A DNA stretch of 64,000 bases from Rosa chinensis (Eukaryota; Streptophyta; Magnoliopsida; Rosales; Rosaceae), in contig NC_037091.1 in the NCBI RefSeq assembly GCF_002994745.2, positions 53,367,612 through 53,431,611 of the forward strand, read 5' to 3'. The notes under the pieces were generated by a model. It did not search any database and was not told where the DNA came from. It saw only the letters and a list, made by a program, of their open reading frames with translations. How positions within the stretch are numbered: position 1 is the stretch's first letter; each line of letters opens with the position of its first letter. Positions 11,353 through 22,662 of this stretch are shown one piece after another. The position numbers and the translations under genes were made by a program.

Positions 11353-12480
11353 ATGGGGACAATTTCAGATTTAATAATAGAGAAACTGAATTCTCTATTA
11401 AAATCTTCTGATGAAAAATATCAGAACCTGCAGAAAGAATTAGCTAGATGTCAAAATCATCTAGAAAAATTACCTGATATACTCCACCAATTAGAAAAAT
11501 TGGAAAACAAACTGGATTATATCAAAGATCTTCCAAAAACGGAAGAAGAGAAGCTAACAAATGTTAGTAGAAAAATCAATGAACAACAAAAAACGCTGGA
11601 TTCCATGAAAAATATACTGAAGGACAAGAAAGCTCCTATAGTAAAAACCAAGAAGACTAATGGATTTAAACCATTAGAAAGACAAGAAAAGAATCTTGTT
11701 CCAAACATGATTTTTCTGGAACCATCAACTAGTTATACTAGTATTCGGTATGAAAATCCGAAAGAAACTCGAGATGTCAAAATGATGAACATCTTCTGGA
11801 AAAAGAAAGGAGTACAACTCCTAAATGCGGAAGAGTTCGAATACAATGAAATCGAACACGAGGTAAAAAACGCCTCAATTCCAAAGCGAGATTTTAAGCA
11901 AATCTACAAAAGGGGAACATTTGACCTGATGGATAGTCATCATTTCAAATTACTAGAATTTACAACCCCCTCCACAACAGGAGAAACAGATCTACTGCTG
12001 ATCACTCCTGCAGAAGTCGCCAGAGCAAGAACAAAAAATTATCAATTTATGCACATTGGAGCAGTCCAAGTTGGCATAAAATTTCTTGCCCGAGAAGGCA
12101 TAAACTGTTCAGTTCTATGTGTTCTACAAGACTATTGACTGACAGATTTTCAAGCTAGTCTGTTGGGAACTCTTGAAGCATCTTTATGCAATCAAGTGGC
12201 ATATTTCAACTGCTTTCCAAATTTCTCAACCAGCTTGAAAGACCCAGCTCACTGTCTAAGACTGAGAGTCAAGACAGATGGCATATCTATGAAAAACGAT
12301 ATGCAAGAACTTGCAATAGTATACAGAATATACTATAAGCTGATGAGTACCACAGTAGAACCAAAGACAAGAATATCAAATATTCCAGGTCTTACTACTG
12401 GATTCCTCACCAATCAGAAGAACTATTCACAACAGATTCACAAGGTTACTTGGAATGAAGTAACTTTTCCTATTGAATGA
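11353..12480 (+). pseudogene. viral movement protein region of the polyprotein
   Basis: The frame opens with the ATG at 11353. The first ~100 residues are rich in Leu, Lys and Glu and look like a coiled coil. The caulimovirid movement-protein domain (30K type) follows, from about residue 105. Its legible core includes the KRGTFDLMD and HIGAVQVGIK blocks; movement proteins of this type line plasmodesmata with tubules. A TGA at 12136-12138 interrupts the domain and the same frame then continues to a TGA at 12478-12480. More in-frame stops follow before the coat-protein region, so no intact product can be made. Confidence 0.8.
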
Positions 12481-12744
12481 AAATTATTTGGTTCGAAGCT
12501 ACCAGCAGAAAATGCAAAAGCAAAAATTTATGAAAGTAGAAAGACTGGATAAATCAGTCTAAATTTTGACAATCACAGGAAAAGTGATGTCTGTCCTGAG
12601 AACATCAGGATAAACAAAAATCTTCTCAGAAGAAGCTACAGCACTAGAGAAGCTAGTAGTAGCGGTACCAAATTCTCTGTTGAATAACCAACAGAAGCTA
12701 TCACTGAAGAAGAATTAGAAACTGATCTAAACAGACCAGTAAAT

Positions 12745-13990
12745 ATGCTTAGAGCACAAAAGCTCTATGATCTCTATGATGAAGCAGAATCCTGCAAAAA
12801 TCTTGAACGATTAGAAAAACTAATCGAAGAAATGAAAAAATTCAAACCAGGAAAGGAAAGAAAACTCCTTCCCTATCAAGATGCAGAAATGGAAGAAGGA
12901 GATAACTCCAAAACTTTCATCATTAGAGAAAAGGGAAAACTAAAACTCCTTATACAGAAAGCCCCTACGGGGAAAAATGGAGAAAGAAATTCTCAAAGAT
13001 TTGTCCCAGAAGACAAGATACCCAGAGTACCAATTTCCAATTATGGTATCTGGTTAGATTTAGATAAAGCTCTAGACAAGAGAAAAACTCTTGACCAATG
13101 GGTAGACAGCCTGATGATGGCTTCTGCTCTTACCCTTGGAAAATTCGAAGCACCTGATCTTCAGATGTACTTTGAAACTACTCTCACTGGAGTAGCAAAA
13201 AAGTATTACTTCTCTTTCAAAGAGACTGCCAGAGGAAAAGAATGGCTGGAAGAAATCAAAACTTCGAAGTCTCCGTATGATTTTGCAGTACCCCTGTACG
13301 ATTAGTTCTGTGGAGATCTATCAAATCTAAGTGAGAAGGCTAAAGAAACAGCCAAATCAAATATCTATGCTCTCAAAATTTGCGACATGAGATATTTTGA
13401 AGAATACTTGAATGAATTTCAAGAATATTACTGTACGATTGGTGAACTAGAAAATACTGATTTAGTCAACCTGTTGCACAGAAAACTCCCTGAACCATGG
13501 AGAACAGCTGTAAGAGAAAGCATAGTGAAAAACCAATTGAAAGATTTTCAGTTGGAGGAATTGTCAACAGAATTAGGCAATTATTGAAAGAACAATGCAA
13601 AGCCAATCTTAGAGCAAAGATGGCTAAGAAACAACTCAAAGGAGTTGAAAATTTCTGTTATGGAATACTGGATATGCCAACCAACTGAGATGTCATAAAT
13701 CCAAGTTCCACAGAAAGAAAGAAGAAAAGTATTACTCTAAAAATTCAGAAAGAGTAATAGAAAGAAAGATTGGAAATTCAAGAAAAGTTCCAATTCCAAT
13801 AAACAACAGGATGAAGATCTTAAAAAGAAATTCTTCAAGAAAAAGAAGAATAGTCATCAGCATAAACAACAACAACAACCCAGCAAGAAAGCTTGCAGAT
13901 GTTGGTTATGTAAGGCGGAAGGGCACTATGCCAATGAATGCCCGGAAAAGGGTAAAAGATCTACTAAAACTCTCTTTGAAGAATATGAGC
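12745..13990 (+). pseudogene. viral coat protein region with CCHC zinc knuckle
   Basis: Same reading frame as the movement protein. The legible coat core includes WVDSLMMAS and a YYCTIGELENTDLVNLLHRKLP segment, which resemble the retroviral-capsid-like part of caulimovirid coat proteins. A very Lys-rich stretch follows. Then comes a Cys-X2-Cys-X4-His-X4-Cys knuckle at 13900-13941, the RNA-binding motif of the family. In-frame stops at 13303-13305 and 13585-13587, plus others near 13690-13740, destroy the frame. An acidic Ser/Glu-rich segment follows at about 14011-14190. Confidence 0.8.
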
Positions 13991-14194
13991 ATATAGTAGA
14001 ATCAGCAAATATGAAAGGCTACGAAATAGCCTATTCTGATGAAGAAGAAGATGACAGGTCAGTTTACTCTGCCTGGTCTGAAAAAGAAGAATCATCTGAA
14101 TCTGAAACGGATTCTAAAGTAGAATACTTAGAATCCAGACATATGAATGTCTTAAAAATAAAAAATGGGAAGAAAGTAAGACAGAATCATTAAT

Positions 14195-14345
14195 GTCTTC
14201 TTATAAGGTGAACCCTGGTACATTCGTTTGTGACTACTGCCTATTCATGAAAAGAATGGTCTCCCTATGTTTTGTGAAGAGTCAAAAAAGACTTATCACA
14301 AAGAATGCTTCATAGTTGAAGCGAGAAGAAAAACCAAGAATGGCC
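14195..14345 (+). pseudogene. Cys/His-rich segment at a frameshift
   Basis: Between the acidic tail of the coat region and the protease, a CxxC pair near 14232 and a C...H...C set near 14269-14312 lie in different frames, with a frameshift between about 14240 and 14267. Together they suggest a second zinc-binding element in the ancestor. The fold is not identified. Confidence 0.45.
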
Positions 14346-15010
14346 TTGTCAGCCAATTGGTAGAACAGAAGTATGAAGAATATTTCTCTGAGCAAAAAGA
14401 GAAAGAAATAGAAACTCTGTTCCAAGAAGTCATGGAACCATCTTCCTCAAAAAAGGAAGAAGTCATCGATGAAGAAAAAATCGATGAAAATATTGAACTG
14501 GTTGAAACACCAGAAATTGTTCCAGAAGAATGTAAACCATTCATTCCAAAGGAACAAGCTCAAGAAAATGAGCTTCAACAATCGAAAGTCGTCTCTACTA
14601 GTAGATACAGAAACTACATAGAGATTGGACTAAAATTCCATGATCACAAAAAATACCATCTACATGCTTTTGTAGATAATGGATCGGGATTTACTGTTGC
14701 AAAAAGATTTGCAATTCCAGAAGAACTCTGGAAAGAAGATAAGAAAAGAACAGCTACTGGTGTCACCTTTGACGGAAGTCACCTTACAATGAACAAAGTA
14801 GCAAAAAATGTGCATATCACCATTGGTGGAGGAACATTTATCATCCACAATGTCTGGCAATCTGAAGGCCAAGGCTCAGATTTCTTGTTGGGAAATGACT
14901 TTATTCTCCAACAGAGATTTATTCAGGATAAAGAAGCGATAGGCTTCAGAAAAGGAGAACGAGTGTTCTGGGCAGATTGGCTTACCCAAGCCAAAAGTGT
15001 AGTAGGACCA
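14267..15010 (+). pseudogene. viral aspartic protease region
   Basis: An acidic N-terminal linker is followed by the pepsin-like retroviral protease domain. The active-site loop reads D-N-G-S-G at 14675-14689, where relatives usually have D-T/S-G-S/A. The flap and second half follow, ending in the DFLLGNDF block near 14878. The protease would process the viral polyprotein. This stretch is open by itself but is cut off from upstream by the frameshift before 14267. It could not be translated as part of the polyprotein. Confidence 0.75.
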
Positions 15011-15199
15011 AACTTTACTACACAATATCAGAGATCGCAACAGAATAGTGGTGATCTTACCCCCTACAAACCCAAATTTGAACCCATACTCCAAATCAAA
15101 CAACAACAAGAATTACTTGTTGAAGAATCTTCTGAAGAAGAAGAAGAAGAAACTAGTGATGAAGAAACTAGTGAAGAAGAAGAAGCTAGTTTCGTTCAT

Positions 15200-16120
15200 G
15201 AGCATAACCTCAAGCACTTTCAGAATAAGCTTGAGTCTCAGAAAATTCTCACTCTTGAAAAAATCAAGAAACTACTCGAACATAATATCGATGTAGATCC
15301 TCAGAAGTTTTGGGAAAAAGACCCAGTGGTCTGTGATTTGAGATTACATGATATGAATGCTATTTGTCATGTTAAAGTCATTCCTCAATACAAAGAGGAA
15401 GATCAAAAGGAATTCAGAAAAGATATTGAAGATCTCCTGAACAAGAAATTAATTCAACCTTCCACTAGCCCTCATCAAGCTCCAGCATTCTACGTGAGAA
15501 ATCATGCAGAAAATCTAAGAGGAAAAGCTAGAATGGTGATTGACTACATAGATGTCAACAAGAATACTGTCAAAGACGGTTATCAAATTGCTCAAGTAAG
15601 AGTATTGATCAACCAGCTCAGAGGAGCTAAAGTCTTTTTCAAAATTCGATGCAAAGTCGGGTTTTTGACAGGTCAAGATGCATCCTTGGAGTGTTCCTCT
15701 CACTGCATTTGGAACACCACAAGGACATTACGAATGGTTAGTAATGCCTTTTAGCCTAAAACAAGCTCCCTCAATCTTCCAGAGAAAGATGGACAACATC
15801 TTCAAACATGTTGCGGAGTTCTGCGTCGTCTACATAGATAACATCCTTGTTTTCTCCAAAAACTGAGAAGAACACATGAAACACCTCCACAAGGTTGTCA
15901 AGCTGATAGTTCAGCATGGAATTATCCTAGGAGAAAAGAAAATTTTCTTTATCCTTGATGAAGTTGATTTCCTAGGAATAAATATCAAGAATGGAGTAAT
16001 AAAACTCCAACCTCACATCCTTGAAAAGATCTGAAAATTCTCAGATAAAATTCCTGATGCCAAGAGTCTAGAGAGATTCTTAGGAGTCATAAACTATTAA
16101 ACTATGGGAGAGATTTCATT
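15200..16120 (+). pseudogene. viral reverse transcriptase, frameshifted, YIDN active site
   Basis: RT starts around 15330 with the typical QKEFRKDIEDLLNKKLIQPS and ARMVIDY blocks. The frame breaks near 15650-15660 and continues in another frame at 15678 with the conserved FGTPQGHYEWLVMPFSLKQA region. The catalytic box reads Y-I-D-N at 15831-15842 instead of Y-[IV]-D-D, so a catalytic Asp is missing. A stop follows at 15864-15866 and more stops lie near 16030 and 16098. The enzyme is inactive on three counts: frameshift, lost Asp and stops. Confidence 0.85.
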
Positions 16121-16144
16121 CCCAAAATCTCAGGACTAACAACA

Positions 16145-16564
16145 ATGTTATCTCATAAAATAAGTTCCAAGAGAAAATGGAACTTCACTGCAGATGATGA
16201 AAAAATTGTGAAGCAGATAAAAAACCTCTGCAAGAATCTCCCTCCTCTACAACAACCAAAGGAAGATGATGAAATTATCCTCCAAACAGATGCGAGTGAT
16301 AATTACTGGTCCGGTGTTGTCCTGGCAAAAACACCAGGAACTAACATTGAAAAGATCTGTAAATTTTGTAGTGGCAAGTTCAGCCCTGCTGAACTGAATT
16401 ATCCCACAGGAGAAAAAGAAATTTTGGCTGTCAAGAAAACAATTTTAAATTCTCCAGCTTTTCTTGGAAAACCTTTTACTGTCCGCACCGATTGTGCCCG
16501 AGTAAAGAATTTCAAAAATTTTAAACTTGATAAAGCTGCTGATAGAGGAAGATTAGCTAACTGA
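16145..16564 (+). pseudogene. viral RNase H region
   Basis: Carries the RNase H1 signature in order: a TDAS block near 16290, GEKEILAVKK near 16410 and a VRTD block near 16482. The frame closes with a TGA at 16562-16564 and damaged polyprotein tail sequence continues to about 16800. RNase H removes the RNA template during viral DNA synthesis. It lies in the same frame as the protease but is separated from it by frameshifts and stops. Confidence 0.8.
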
Positions 16565-16818
16565 CAATTGTTTCTTAACCAATATGATATGATTATATTG
16601 TTAAATTAATTGCAGGAAACAAGAACTATCTTCCGGACGCCTTAACTAGAGAACTGGCAATGTTCAGCCAAAAAGATGACGACGAAGGTCACAATCCCCG
16701 AAGCAGAAGAACTGGGAAAGAACATGAAACTAATGAGTATCCTAAAGAAAAAATCCTCAAAAGGTTCCTGCTAAGTCCGAAAGGCTTGGCCTCAACTGAT
16801 CAATCCCAGGGTAAATGA

Positions 16819-17948
16819 TTGGCTAGCCCGTCTCAAACGGCAGACGGTAAAGGCTCATCAAGACCGTTGACGGCTGCTGCTTTGCCAAAAAGCAGACCAA
16901 CTCTAACTGGAGTTATAAATGTTTTTAATTATGAATTAAGAACCTTTGATGCTCCTGTGTTCAGAACTGGCAGAAGATTAGCTTATCACCAGAAGGCAAT
17001 CCTAGATAACTTTTTATTTGCCTTTCAAGAAAGAAGCAGTGGTCTGATGTTCCCAACTCTCTTTGCACTAGCTGAAGAACTCTATGAAAATGCTAGACCA
17101 CAGTTTGAAGAACTACAGCAGAGTGCCGTTCGAAAAGAAAAAATCCACTTCCTAGAAGATCCAGAAAGTGCTAGAGTCCTTATCATAGCACTCAAAGAAT
17201 CAGACTGGCATGAATTCCATAGTCTGATCGGAAGTCATAATTCTGAGGACCGTATTCCTCCAACCCTCTTTATTATTGCAGGACCCTATGTTGGAAGATA
17301 CTTAGTCAATATTCAGAGTGAACATCCTCAAGAACACAAGCTTTGGCTGGTTGAAAATGATTTTGTCCATAATCTGTGGAGTAAACAAATGATGATCTCA
17401 AAAGTTTGCCCCCTATCATTGTCAACACAGTCAAAAATATTAGAAAAAATGACTGCATGCTTCCTTTGAAGTTCAGATCTACTCCTCCAGAATAGATCCA
17501 TAAGGCAAATGGTGAGGTTGAATATATTTCTCCATATCATTATGTGAGAATAATTCAAAGGAAATATCTTCAGCCTGCCTGTGTTGGATACAACGGCCAG
17601 CCAAACTCAAGCATCTCATGGATGAAAGCCATGGCTCTGGAATATATCAAAAAGATCATCTCTGAAGATATCAACAATACCTTCCTGGCAGCAGGAGAAA
17701 AAACTATCATCACTGCTTACGATCATCCTGACGTAGTCAGCAGTGACCTGTTCCTATCTCTCACAAGAAAAGAGATAGACTCGACACTGGCATGCTTACA
17801 GTGGATTGAAAGGCTTGAAACAGATAACCACTATAAGATGTATGTTGATACAGATGTCGAAGATAATGCAACAACTGCTCGAAAGGCCCAAGCGGACAAC
17901 GACTCGTTTGTCCTTGGTCACAATTCAGAAACAGACGAGAACATGTGA
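16819..17948 (+). pseudogene. second viral ORF, function unknown
   Basis: Starts just after the RNase H region. An in-frame ATG is missing at the expected start: the frame begins with TTG at 16819, and the nearest ATG (16815) is out of frame. The first part (to 17469) is open, then the frame shifts and continues at about 17544-17948. No domain is recognised. Florendoviruses are known to have a downstream ORF of unknown role, which fits the position. The GPYVGRYLVNIQ segment and the acidic C-terminal tail are the most distinctive parts. Confidence 0.6.
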
Positions 17949-18159
17949 AGCAGCAGGTGTAGAAAGCACCGAAAGTACTTTTGGACTTTTCCCAAAAGTT
18001 GCTTTTGCTTTTCAAAAAGACAGGTGAAAAACATTTCACCTAAAGGAATCTGCTTTTCCCCGTCCGACCTCTACCAACAGGAGCACTCAGGAAAGCAGGA
18101 AATCACGGAATCGTTCTGTACATTTTGTTGTTTTGAATTCTAGTTTAAGTTCCGCTCCC

Positions 18160-18168
18160 TATATAAGG
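18160..18168 (+). promoter_or_regulatory. TATA box of the viral pregenomic promoter
   Basis: TATATAAGG follows the second viral ORF by about 210 bp, in the position of the caulimovirid 35S-type promoter. Transcription would start some 30 bp downstream and run into the leader at 18190-18790. Confidence 0.6.
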
Positions 18169-18790
18169 AGCTTTCGGTTTCATTATAAGGCATTCGAAAA
18201 TTTCCATATCAGTTCTAGAATTCGAAAATTGTGACAGAATCATATTCTTTCAAACAAGAAAGCCATAGTAGCAGTGTCCTCTTCCCTTCTGTATAGGAAG
18301 AAGTAGTGTGCTTTCATTTTCAAGTAAGTACTGTAATCATTCTTATGGATAGCTAAACAACTTCTTAGCTGTTTACCTGAGAATGAGGCTCTGAATTCTT
18401 AGCTTGTAATTATGTTTATATGAATAATTTCAGTGTGTTCACCCACTTCATCAAGTTTTAAATTCGCAAGTTAGTTTCTGTTATCATAATCATGTTCGGC
18501 CAATATCTTATACTATCTTTAAGTTCAGATTTCCTGGTTGTTAGGAAAATTTGCCTCAGCTTAGGATAGAAACAAGCAGCAATGATTCCGCCTGTTAAAG
18601 TAAGCGTTAGGCAGGAAGCCGTTAGGTGAAAAACTTAGGCATGTTGAAGGCTAGTTTTGTTTTTCTCAGAAGTTGGAACAGGGTTTTCTAAGAAAAAGTG
18701 AATTTTGGACCCAAAAGTCAGCATAGGATACACTAGACACTACTTTAGAAAGGACTACCCTTATGAGTTTTTTCCCCTAAAAGTTGTGTA

Positions 18791-19449
18791 AATGGGAAAA
18801 ATACAAGGATGATGGATTGATTGGGCAAAATACCTTGAAATTTTGAGCAAACAGGCACAGCCCCTTAATTTTATTCAGTTTACTCACGAAATTATTTATC
18901 TTAGAAGTAAGGTTCCATATATTATGGACCATGCCTGGTGTGTTGGTTTGATTGGAGTTGGATACTTCATTCTGAAGGAATGATATGTTGCAAGATATAT
19001 CACTCATTCACTCGCATTATTTTGTTTGAGAGAATAACATATCGGTATATTAAATACATATTAATTTTCTTATAGAAGGAGGTTAGCTTCTTACAATCTG
19101 TCTTGAAATCAGATTGAATCAGCCTATTAATATAGGAAATCGATCTATCTATGAATCGAACTGATCTACTTAATATATCAATACATTTAGTATATCGTAA
19201 CGAATCTCATTTTATTTGCTTACATTTAAGGTAATTTATTAGTACTTTTGTTTTAGCCTCTCTAAACGTTCTTCACTATTTTAAAAGAAACTTACCAAAC
19301 ATCTGGTCTTTCGTGCTTCTGTACTCACCATAGGGCAGAGATTGCATGACACGTGAAATTGCCGCTATTTTTATATGAAGAGGAGAAATTATTTAAAAGA
19401 GTTGTTATGATGTTTGACTCATTAATCAAATTTTAAAAATATATAATAT
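18791..19449. other. intergenic between virus and hAT element
   Basis: AT-rich sequence with no family resemblance. A short minus-strand open frame at 18777-19007 has no recognisable domain. Confidence 0.4.
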
Positions 19450-19844
19450 CCTGTATGTAGGGATGACATTAAAACCCACGGGTACGGATACCTGCGGGTA
19501 ATTTTTCCTTTTGGGTATCTGTTAACGGTTATGGACTTATGGGTATGGGTATGTGTATGGGTAATTACAAAACACCCGTATAAAAATGGGTTGGGTATGG
19601 GTATACCCAAATTTTACCCAAATACCCATATAAAATTGTAAACCACGCCCAAATACCCAAATGCAGTTCCACCTAGGAATGGGCAAACGGGCGGGGGCGG
19701 GGTACCGGCGGGTTTTCCCCGCATTTCTCAAGCGGGGGCGAGGTTTCTCTTTCCCACCCAGAGCACACCTTCAAGTCTTCAATGAGACGAGCTGTCATGA
19801 CTCATGACTGGAGGTGTTGTGCAACCAAAACTCTGAGACCCAAA

Positions 19845-20800
19845 ATGTAATGACCGAGATTTTTGGTATTAATTTTTGTTTCGCGTAAATTTAATAAAGT
19901 CTCAATTGTTACGAAATGTAGTTTCGATATATTGGCGTAAATGAGTTTTGATCCGTGAGGATCAGGCTGTCCGATCGACTTGTAGATTTGATATATTGAT
20001 CATAGAAGTGTTCCGTTGAATCATCGTATAATTGTGAAAAGATGATTCAAAAGGCAATTCATGAGGATTCGACCGTTGGATCTTCGTATAATTTTGAGAG
20101 GATGATCCTAAGGGAGATCCGTGAGGATCCGACCGTTGGATCATCGTATAATTGTGAAAAGATGATGAGGATCCGACCATTGCATCTTCTTATAATTTTG
20201 AGATGATGATCTTAAGGGCGATCCATGAGGATCTGACCGTTGGATCATCGTATAATAGTGAAAAGACGATTCAAAAGGCGATCCGTGAAGATCCGACCGT
20301 TGGATCATCGTATAATTGTGAAAAGACGATTCAAAAGGCGATCCGTGAGGATCCGACCGTTGGATCATCGTATAATTTTGTGAGGATGATTCTAAAGGTG
20401 ATTCAGGACACTCCAACCGTTGGATCTTCATATAATTTTGAGATGATGATCTTAAAGGCGATCCGTGAGGATCCGACCGTTGGATCATCGTATAATTGTG
20501 AAAAGACGATTCAAGTATTGCTTCCTCGTGACCAAACCAACAATTTCTTTCTTAAACACTGTCTCAAGTATTTGAAATACTCAATCGACCAAAACAATGA
20601 TGAATATAAAAAGATTAAAAAAATTTATTTTTTTGTAAAAAAAAAGAAAGGAAAAAAAAACTGAAAAGATAGAAAATAGAAAATTTCAAAATCGAAAAAT
20701 AAATAGTGAATCCCCCATTTGAAAATATCTCCAGATGGGGAATGGGGGGGCTTAAATAGTGAGTATTTAAAAAAGAAAAAAAATCTCAGCCTTTAATAGG
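19845..20800 (+). repeat. possible gypsy-type LTR fragment containing the 60-bp array
   Basis: Begins TGTAATGACCGAG, like many plant Ty3/gypsy LTRs, which often contain degenerate GACCGTTGGATC repeats. A CTTAAATAG promoter-like motif lies near 20751. No matching second LTR, primer site or polypurine tract is seen, so a solo or partial LTR is only a suggestion. Confidence 0.35.
20014..20520. repeat. 60-bp tandem array, about nine units
   Basis: Units begin at GTTGGATCATCG-type starts near 20016, 20077, 20137, 20180 (after a shortened unit), 20240, 20300, 20360, 20420 and 20480. Each unit contains two dyads, GATCC-N4-GGATC and GATCC-N7-GGATC. The unit length is a multiple of three, so reading frames stay open on both strands with a 20-residue period (for example REDPTVGSSYN on plus). 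The composition suggests a chance open frame rather than a protein. Confidence 0.85.
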
Positions 20801-21013
20801 CTAAAGGCCTTAAATTTATAAATAAAAATAATAAATAAAAATAAAAACTCTGCCCATATTGAAAACCAGTAAATTGGTGGGGGAATGGGTTTACCCATTT
20901 AGAAATGAATTGAGTAAATACCCATACCCGTGAATTATTTGATGAGTATCACCCATAAATTATTATTGAGTGGATATTATCCGATGAATATAAATGCCAA
21001 CTCTACCTGTATG

Positions 21014-21897
21014 TAATATACGCTTATATTTCATGTAAATTATGAAAATTGATATACGTGGCGTGGTTTAGGGATCGGTCGAAGTATTCTAGTAATCGGA
21101 GGAGCCTACCAAAGACTCTGCCGTCTCCTGCCGTCTCTATAGATAGATGTGCCACGTTTGAGATCTTGCGAGGGACCAGAAAGTGATCAAAGTTAAAGGA
21201 GAGAGGTGTAAACTTGTGAGTGAAGGACCATGGACAAAACAAATAGGGTAATTAAGAAGAGCGGGAGAGAAATATCAAATATGTGGATAGATTAGATGGT
21301 GGCTGCACATGGTCCTTTCTACGACGAGTTGACGACTTTGAACATAAACATGTGGAGAGGTCTGCCGACTTAGCAACAGTTGGAAACCTGAGCACATGCA
21401 CATGAATCCGCTCAATCCAAATTCCACAATTAATATAAACTGCTTGTGTATGCTTCGACATCCAACTGCCTATTCTAGTTTTGATAGAGAAAGGACGTCT
21501 TGCCTAATGCCTTAATGGGGATTCATGTACTGAAATGACATGAAAATGGATCCCCTCTCGTCTTTGTTCTTTGCCTACTTCAATTATATATGGTCGCGAG
21601 CTCGAACAACCGGATATGATTGGAGACATACCTAAAAAGTAATAGTGATCGAGTGCTTTAATTAACAGTTGTCTGCAAAGTCAATCGTCCTACTCATATA
21701 CTCGATACCTCCATGTATCGGGTTATATTGTTAACAGAAATTGGTTAAAATAGTTGAAATAGATTTAGAATGAGACATAAAGTTTTAAGAAAGTAAATGA
21801 TTTTAAAAGACTATAATAAAGTGTTTGATGCATTACTTTACAAAATAATAATAATATTAATAAAACATAAGTTGTTAGCTAATTAAGCAAATACATT
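21014..21897. other. intergenic, no recognisable gene
   Basis: Short minus-strand open frames at 21024-21242 and 21252-21461 match no family I know. No repeat is evident apart from AT-rich tracts near 21840. Confidence 0.4.
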
Positions 21898-22662
21898 GAT
21901 ATGGTTGATCTCATGAATTTTTTTTCCCAACCAGGCAAAATAAAACTATAACACAAAACCCCTAATACAACTACAACCCAAATTATCAAAAATGGAAAGC
22001 TTGACTAGTTGATAAAGGTAAAGAGTGGCTCCATGAATGAACTTCAAGAAGATGACCAGATTTGGCTATAGCATCCGCAAGAAAGTTTACTTCACGTTTG
22101 ACATGCTTGAATGTCACATTCCCAACTCTATCTGCCAAAATTCTAGTATCCTGTAAAAGAGATTGTAACTTCCAAGGGATTTGACAAGCACCCGATATAC
22201 TGTCAGTAGAATTTTATTAGTCACCCTCCACCTCCAGATTAGTAAAGCCATGTAACCAAGCTGCAATTAAGCCCTAAGTGCAGAAGCTTCAGTAGTGAGA
22301 ACATTAGTATCGCCTAATTTCGTTGAACTTGTTAACACAGGAAGACCTTCTGCATTACGAAAAACAAATCCAGCAGCACCAATATTATTCATGGCAGAGC
22401 CATCAAAATTCAATTTCAGATTCCCATTAGAGGGAGTATACCAAATAATAATTTTATTAGAAGGGCCATTTTTAGAAGTAGGAGGATTGGAACTTAAGTA
22501 ATTGTGAAGTATAATAGCAGAAGCAAAAAGCACCTGTATAGGTTTTGTATGCTTGTCTCTGAAAATTAAATTATTCCTAGCTTTCCAAACACAGTAGGCA
22601 ATTATAATAGCCATTTCAAAATAATGCTTGTCTCTGAAAATTCGATATGGTTGATCTCACGA
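21898..22662 (-). mobile_element. 5'-truncated LINE with target-site duplication
   Basis: Insert 21917-22643 lies between 19-bp direct repeats GATATGGTTGATCTCA[T/C]GA (21898-21916 and 22644-22662, one mismatch). On the minus strand it ends in an A run (about 21917-21925). It encodes the C-terminal RNase H of a plant LINE: WKARNNLIFRD, then the LNFDGSA block, VFRNAEG, and after a frameshift VKREVNFLADAIAKSGH near 22060. The first ~115 residues are open (22614-22267). It is a dead fragment lacking endonuclease and RT. A short copy of TGCTTGTCTCTGAAAATT from inside the element is repeated at the 5' junction (22550-22566 and 22626-22642). Confidence 0.9.

Larger units (their letters stand above)
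11041..18790 (+). mobile_element. endogenous pararetrovirus (Caulimoviridae, florendovirus type)
   Basis: About 7.7 kb of integrated viral DNA in genome order: leader, tRNA-Met primer site, movement protein, coat protein with zinc knuckle, aspartic protease, reverse transcriptase, RNase H, a separate downstream ORF, then a TATA-bearing promoter and leader. No integrase and no LTRs are present, as expected for a caulimovirid. One long polyprotein plus a second downstream ORF matches what is known of florendoviruses, which are common as endogenous copies in flowering plants. The copy is dead: the polyprotein is broken by at least four in-frame stops (12136, 12478, 13303, 13585) and several frameshifts. 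Both ends fall inside the leader, so it looks like one linearised circular genome. The ends are approximate because I found no target duplication. The genus is inference. Confidence 0.85.
19450..21013. mobile_element. non-autonomous hAT element with 8-bp target duplication
   Basis: Element 19458-21005 (1548 bp) is flanked by perfect 8-bp direct repeats CCTGTATG (19450-19457 and 21006-21013). The ends are imperfect inverted repeats: TAGGGATGACATT at left, and TAGAGTTGGCATT reading inward from the right (9 of 13 match). Subterminal GGGTATGGGTA-type repeats are typical of a widespread plant hAT family. There is no transposase. Inside are a second hAT-like end (TAGGAATGGGCAAACGGG near 19675, partner not found), an LTR-like stretch starting TGTAATGACCGAG at 19845, and the 60-bp array. 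Confidence 0.85.

Noticed and set aside
20014..20520. 60-bp array as a CRISPR or as a repeat-protein gene
   Set aside because: Units are contiguous without unique spacers and the genome is eukaryotic. Frames are open on both strands only because the unit is a multiple of three with few stop-forming words.
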